NCBI GenBank assembly: GCA_910577525.1
Contig: CAJTLI010000047.1
Coordinates: 1 to 14,041, forward strand
Direction: 5' to 3'
Length of the DNA stretch: 14,041 nt
From: an uncultured Oscillospiraceae bacterium
GTDB taxonomy: Bacteria; Bacillota; Clostridia; Oscillospirales; Oscillospiraceae
Shown: positions 13,837 through 14,041 of the stretch, piece after piece
Layout: each line of letters begins with the position of its first letter
Position numbering within the stretch: position 1 is the stretch's first letter
The notes under the pieces: model-generated
The model's input: the letters and a program-made list of their open reading frames with translations, nothing else
What the model was told of the DNA's origin: nothing
The model's database searches: none
Translations under genes and position numbers: made by a program

Positions 13837-13934
13837 CGGATCAGGGCCTTCTGATATTCGATGAGCTTGCAGGCGGCGGTGTGGCGCTCAATCCTGGGTA
13901 CGGGGCGGTCCAATCCGGACCGCCCCGCTGTCAT
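13836..13934 (-). pseudogene. Possible remnant of a transposase N-terminus
   Basis: A minus-strand frame starting at an ATG at 13934 reads MTAGRSGLDRPVPRIE and then TAACKLIEYQKALIRYG. After that it runs into the antisense of the zinc-ribbon gene and soon stops. The second part resembles, from memory, the start of DDE transposases of the IS481-like type common in gut Clostridia. It is too short to be functional. If the reading is right, a transposon fragment abuts the very end of the zinc-ribbon gene (TAG at 13834-13836). Codons before the match are also used by a hairpin, which weakens the case. Confidence 0.25.
13901..13927 (+). terminator. Perfect GC-rich hairpin after the zinc-ribbon gene
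   Basis: CGGGGCGGTCC (13901-13911) and GGACCGCCCCG (13917-13927) form a perfect 11-bp stem with a 5-base loop, 64 bases after the stop codon. No T-run follows on either strand (CTGTCATCC on the plus strand), so it is an incomplete intrinsic terminator. It may end the sigma/zinc-ribbon transcript or protect its 3' end. Confidence 0.5.
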
Positions 13935-13986
13935 CCATGAGCCCGGCCAGTTCTATCGCATTGCGGGGTTCAGATGGATCGTGATG

Positions 13987-14039
13987 TGTCAGCGCCAGTG
14001 ATAAAATGAAAGAAAACGCCGAGGAAAAAATGTAGTTTT
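13987..14039. repeat. Right terminal inverted repeat, probable insertion-sequence end
   Basis: This is the partner of the repeat at 1-53 in inverted orientation, with 42 of 53 positions identical by eye. The inner end is TGTCAGCGCCA and the outer part is AT-rich. The element reads outward to the right and is cut by the window edge. No shared flanking target duplication is visible between the inner flanks of the two ends (CTCCTCAC at 54-61, ATCGTGA before 13987). Confidence 0.65.
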
Positions 14040-14041
14040 GT

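Noticed and set aside
1..14041. CRISPR array, tRNA or rRNA genes, prophage genes
   Set aside because: No regularly spaced repeats, tRNA-like cloverleaf or CCA ends, rRNA stretches or phage proteins were seen on either strand.

Overview
The window looks like chromosomal or integrated DNA from a GC-rich anaerobic Firmicute, most likely an Oscillospiraceae-type gut Clostridium (Flavonifractor / Intestinimonas / Lawsonibacter-like). This is an inference from clear GGAGG-type ribosome binding sites, sigma-A promoters with 17-bp spacers, ECF sigma genes overlapping membrane-protein genes, and the flavour of the protein families. No rRNA, tRNA or CRISPR array is visible.

Left block (about 141-7701, minus strand): a sensory cluster transcribed right to left. 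It holds a soluble GAF-PAS hybrid histidine kinase, a membrane-anchored hybrid histidine kinase, a sugar-binding-type lipoprotein and a methyl-accepting chemotaxis protein. A good sigma-A promoter lies upstream of the first kinase and a second one just upstream of the lipoprotein. No ABC permease or ATPase, no Hpt protein and no response regulator with an output domain are present, so the lipoprotein is more likely a ligand-presenting sensor component than a transport protein. A 74-bp inverted-repeat element sits between the lipoprotein and chemoreceptor genes.

Middle block (about 7923-9465, minus strand): a two-gene operon. One gene encodes a DUF134-type helix-turn-helix domain fused in frame to a NifX/NifB-type cofactor-binding domain with a His/Cys-rich tail. 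The other encodes a Crp/Fnr-family regulator. The operon has a strong promoter and ends in a textbook intrinsic terminator. A strong Shine-Dalgarno and ATG inside the fused gene could also yield the NifX-like domain alone.

Right block (about 9568-13836, plus strand): two ECF sigma factor modules in tandem, separated by a strong terminator. In the first, the sigma gene overlaps (ATGA) a gene encoding a short anti-sigma-like cytoplasmic segment, one transmembrane helix and a complete extracytoplasmic serpin domain. In the second, the sigma gene overlaps a 95-residue two-helix membrane protein, which overlaps a three-helix membrane protein with two zinc ribbons. The serpin-bearing putative anti-sigma factor is the most unusual thing here: a protease trap could act as the sensor of a cell-surface signalling pathway.

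Both window ends carry matching imperfect inverted repeats (1-53 and 13987-14039, 42 of 53 positions identical by eye) with TGT...ACA inner ends. The region between is therefore bounded by insertion-sequence ends that continue outside the window. The resemblance to IS21-type ends is a recollection, not a search result. The segment may be a composite-transposon-like unit or an assembly piece bounded by multicopy insertion sequences.
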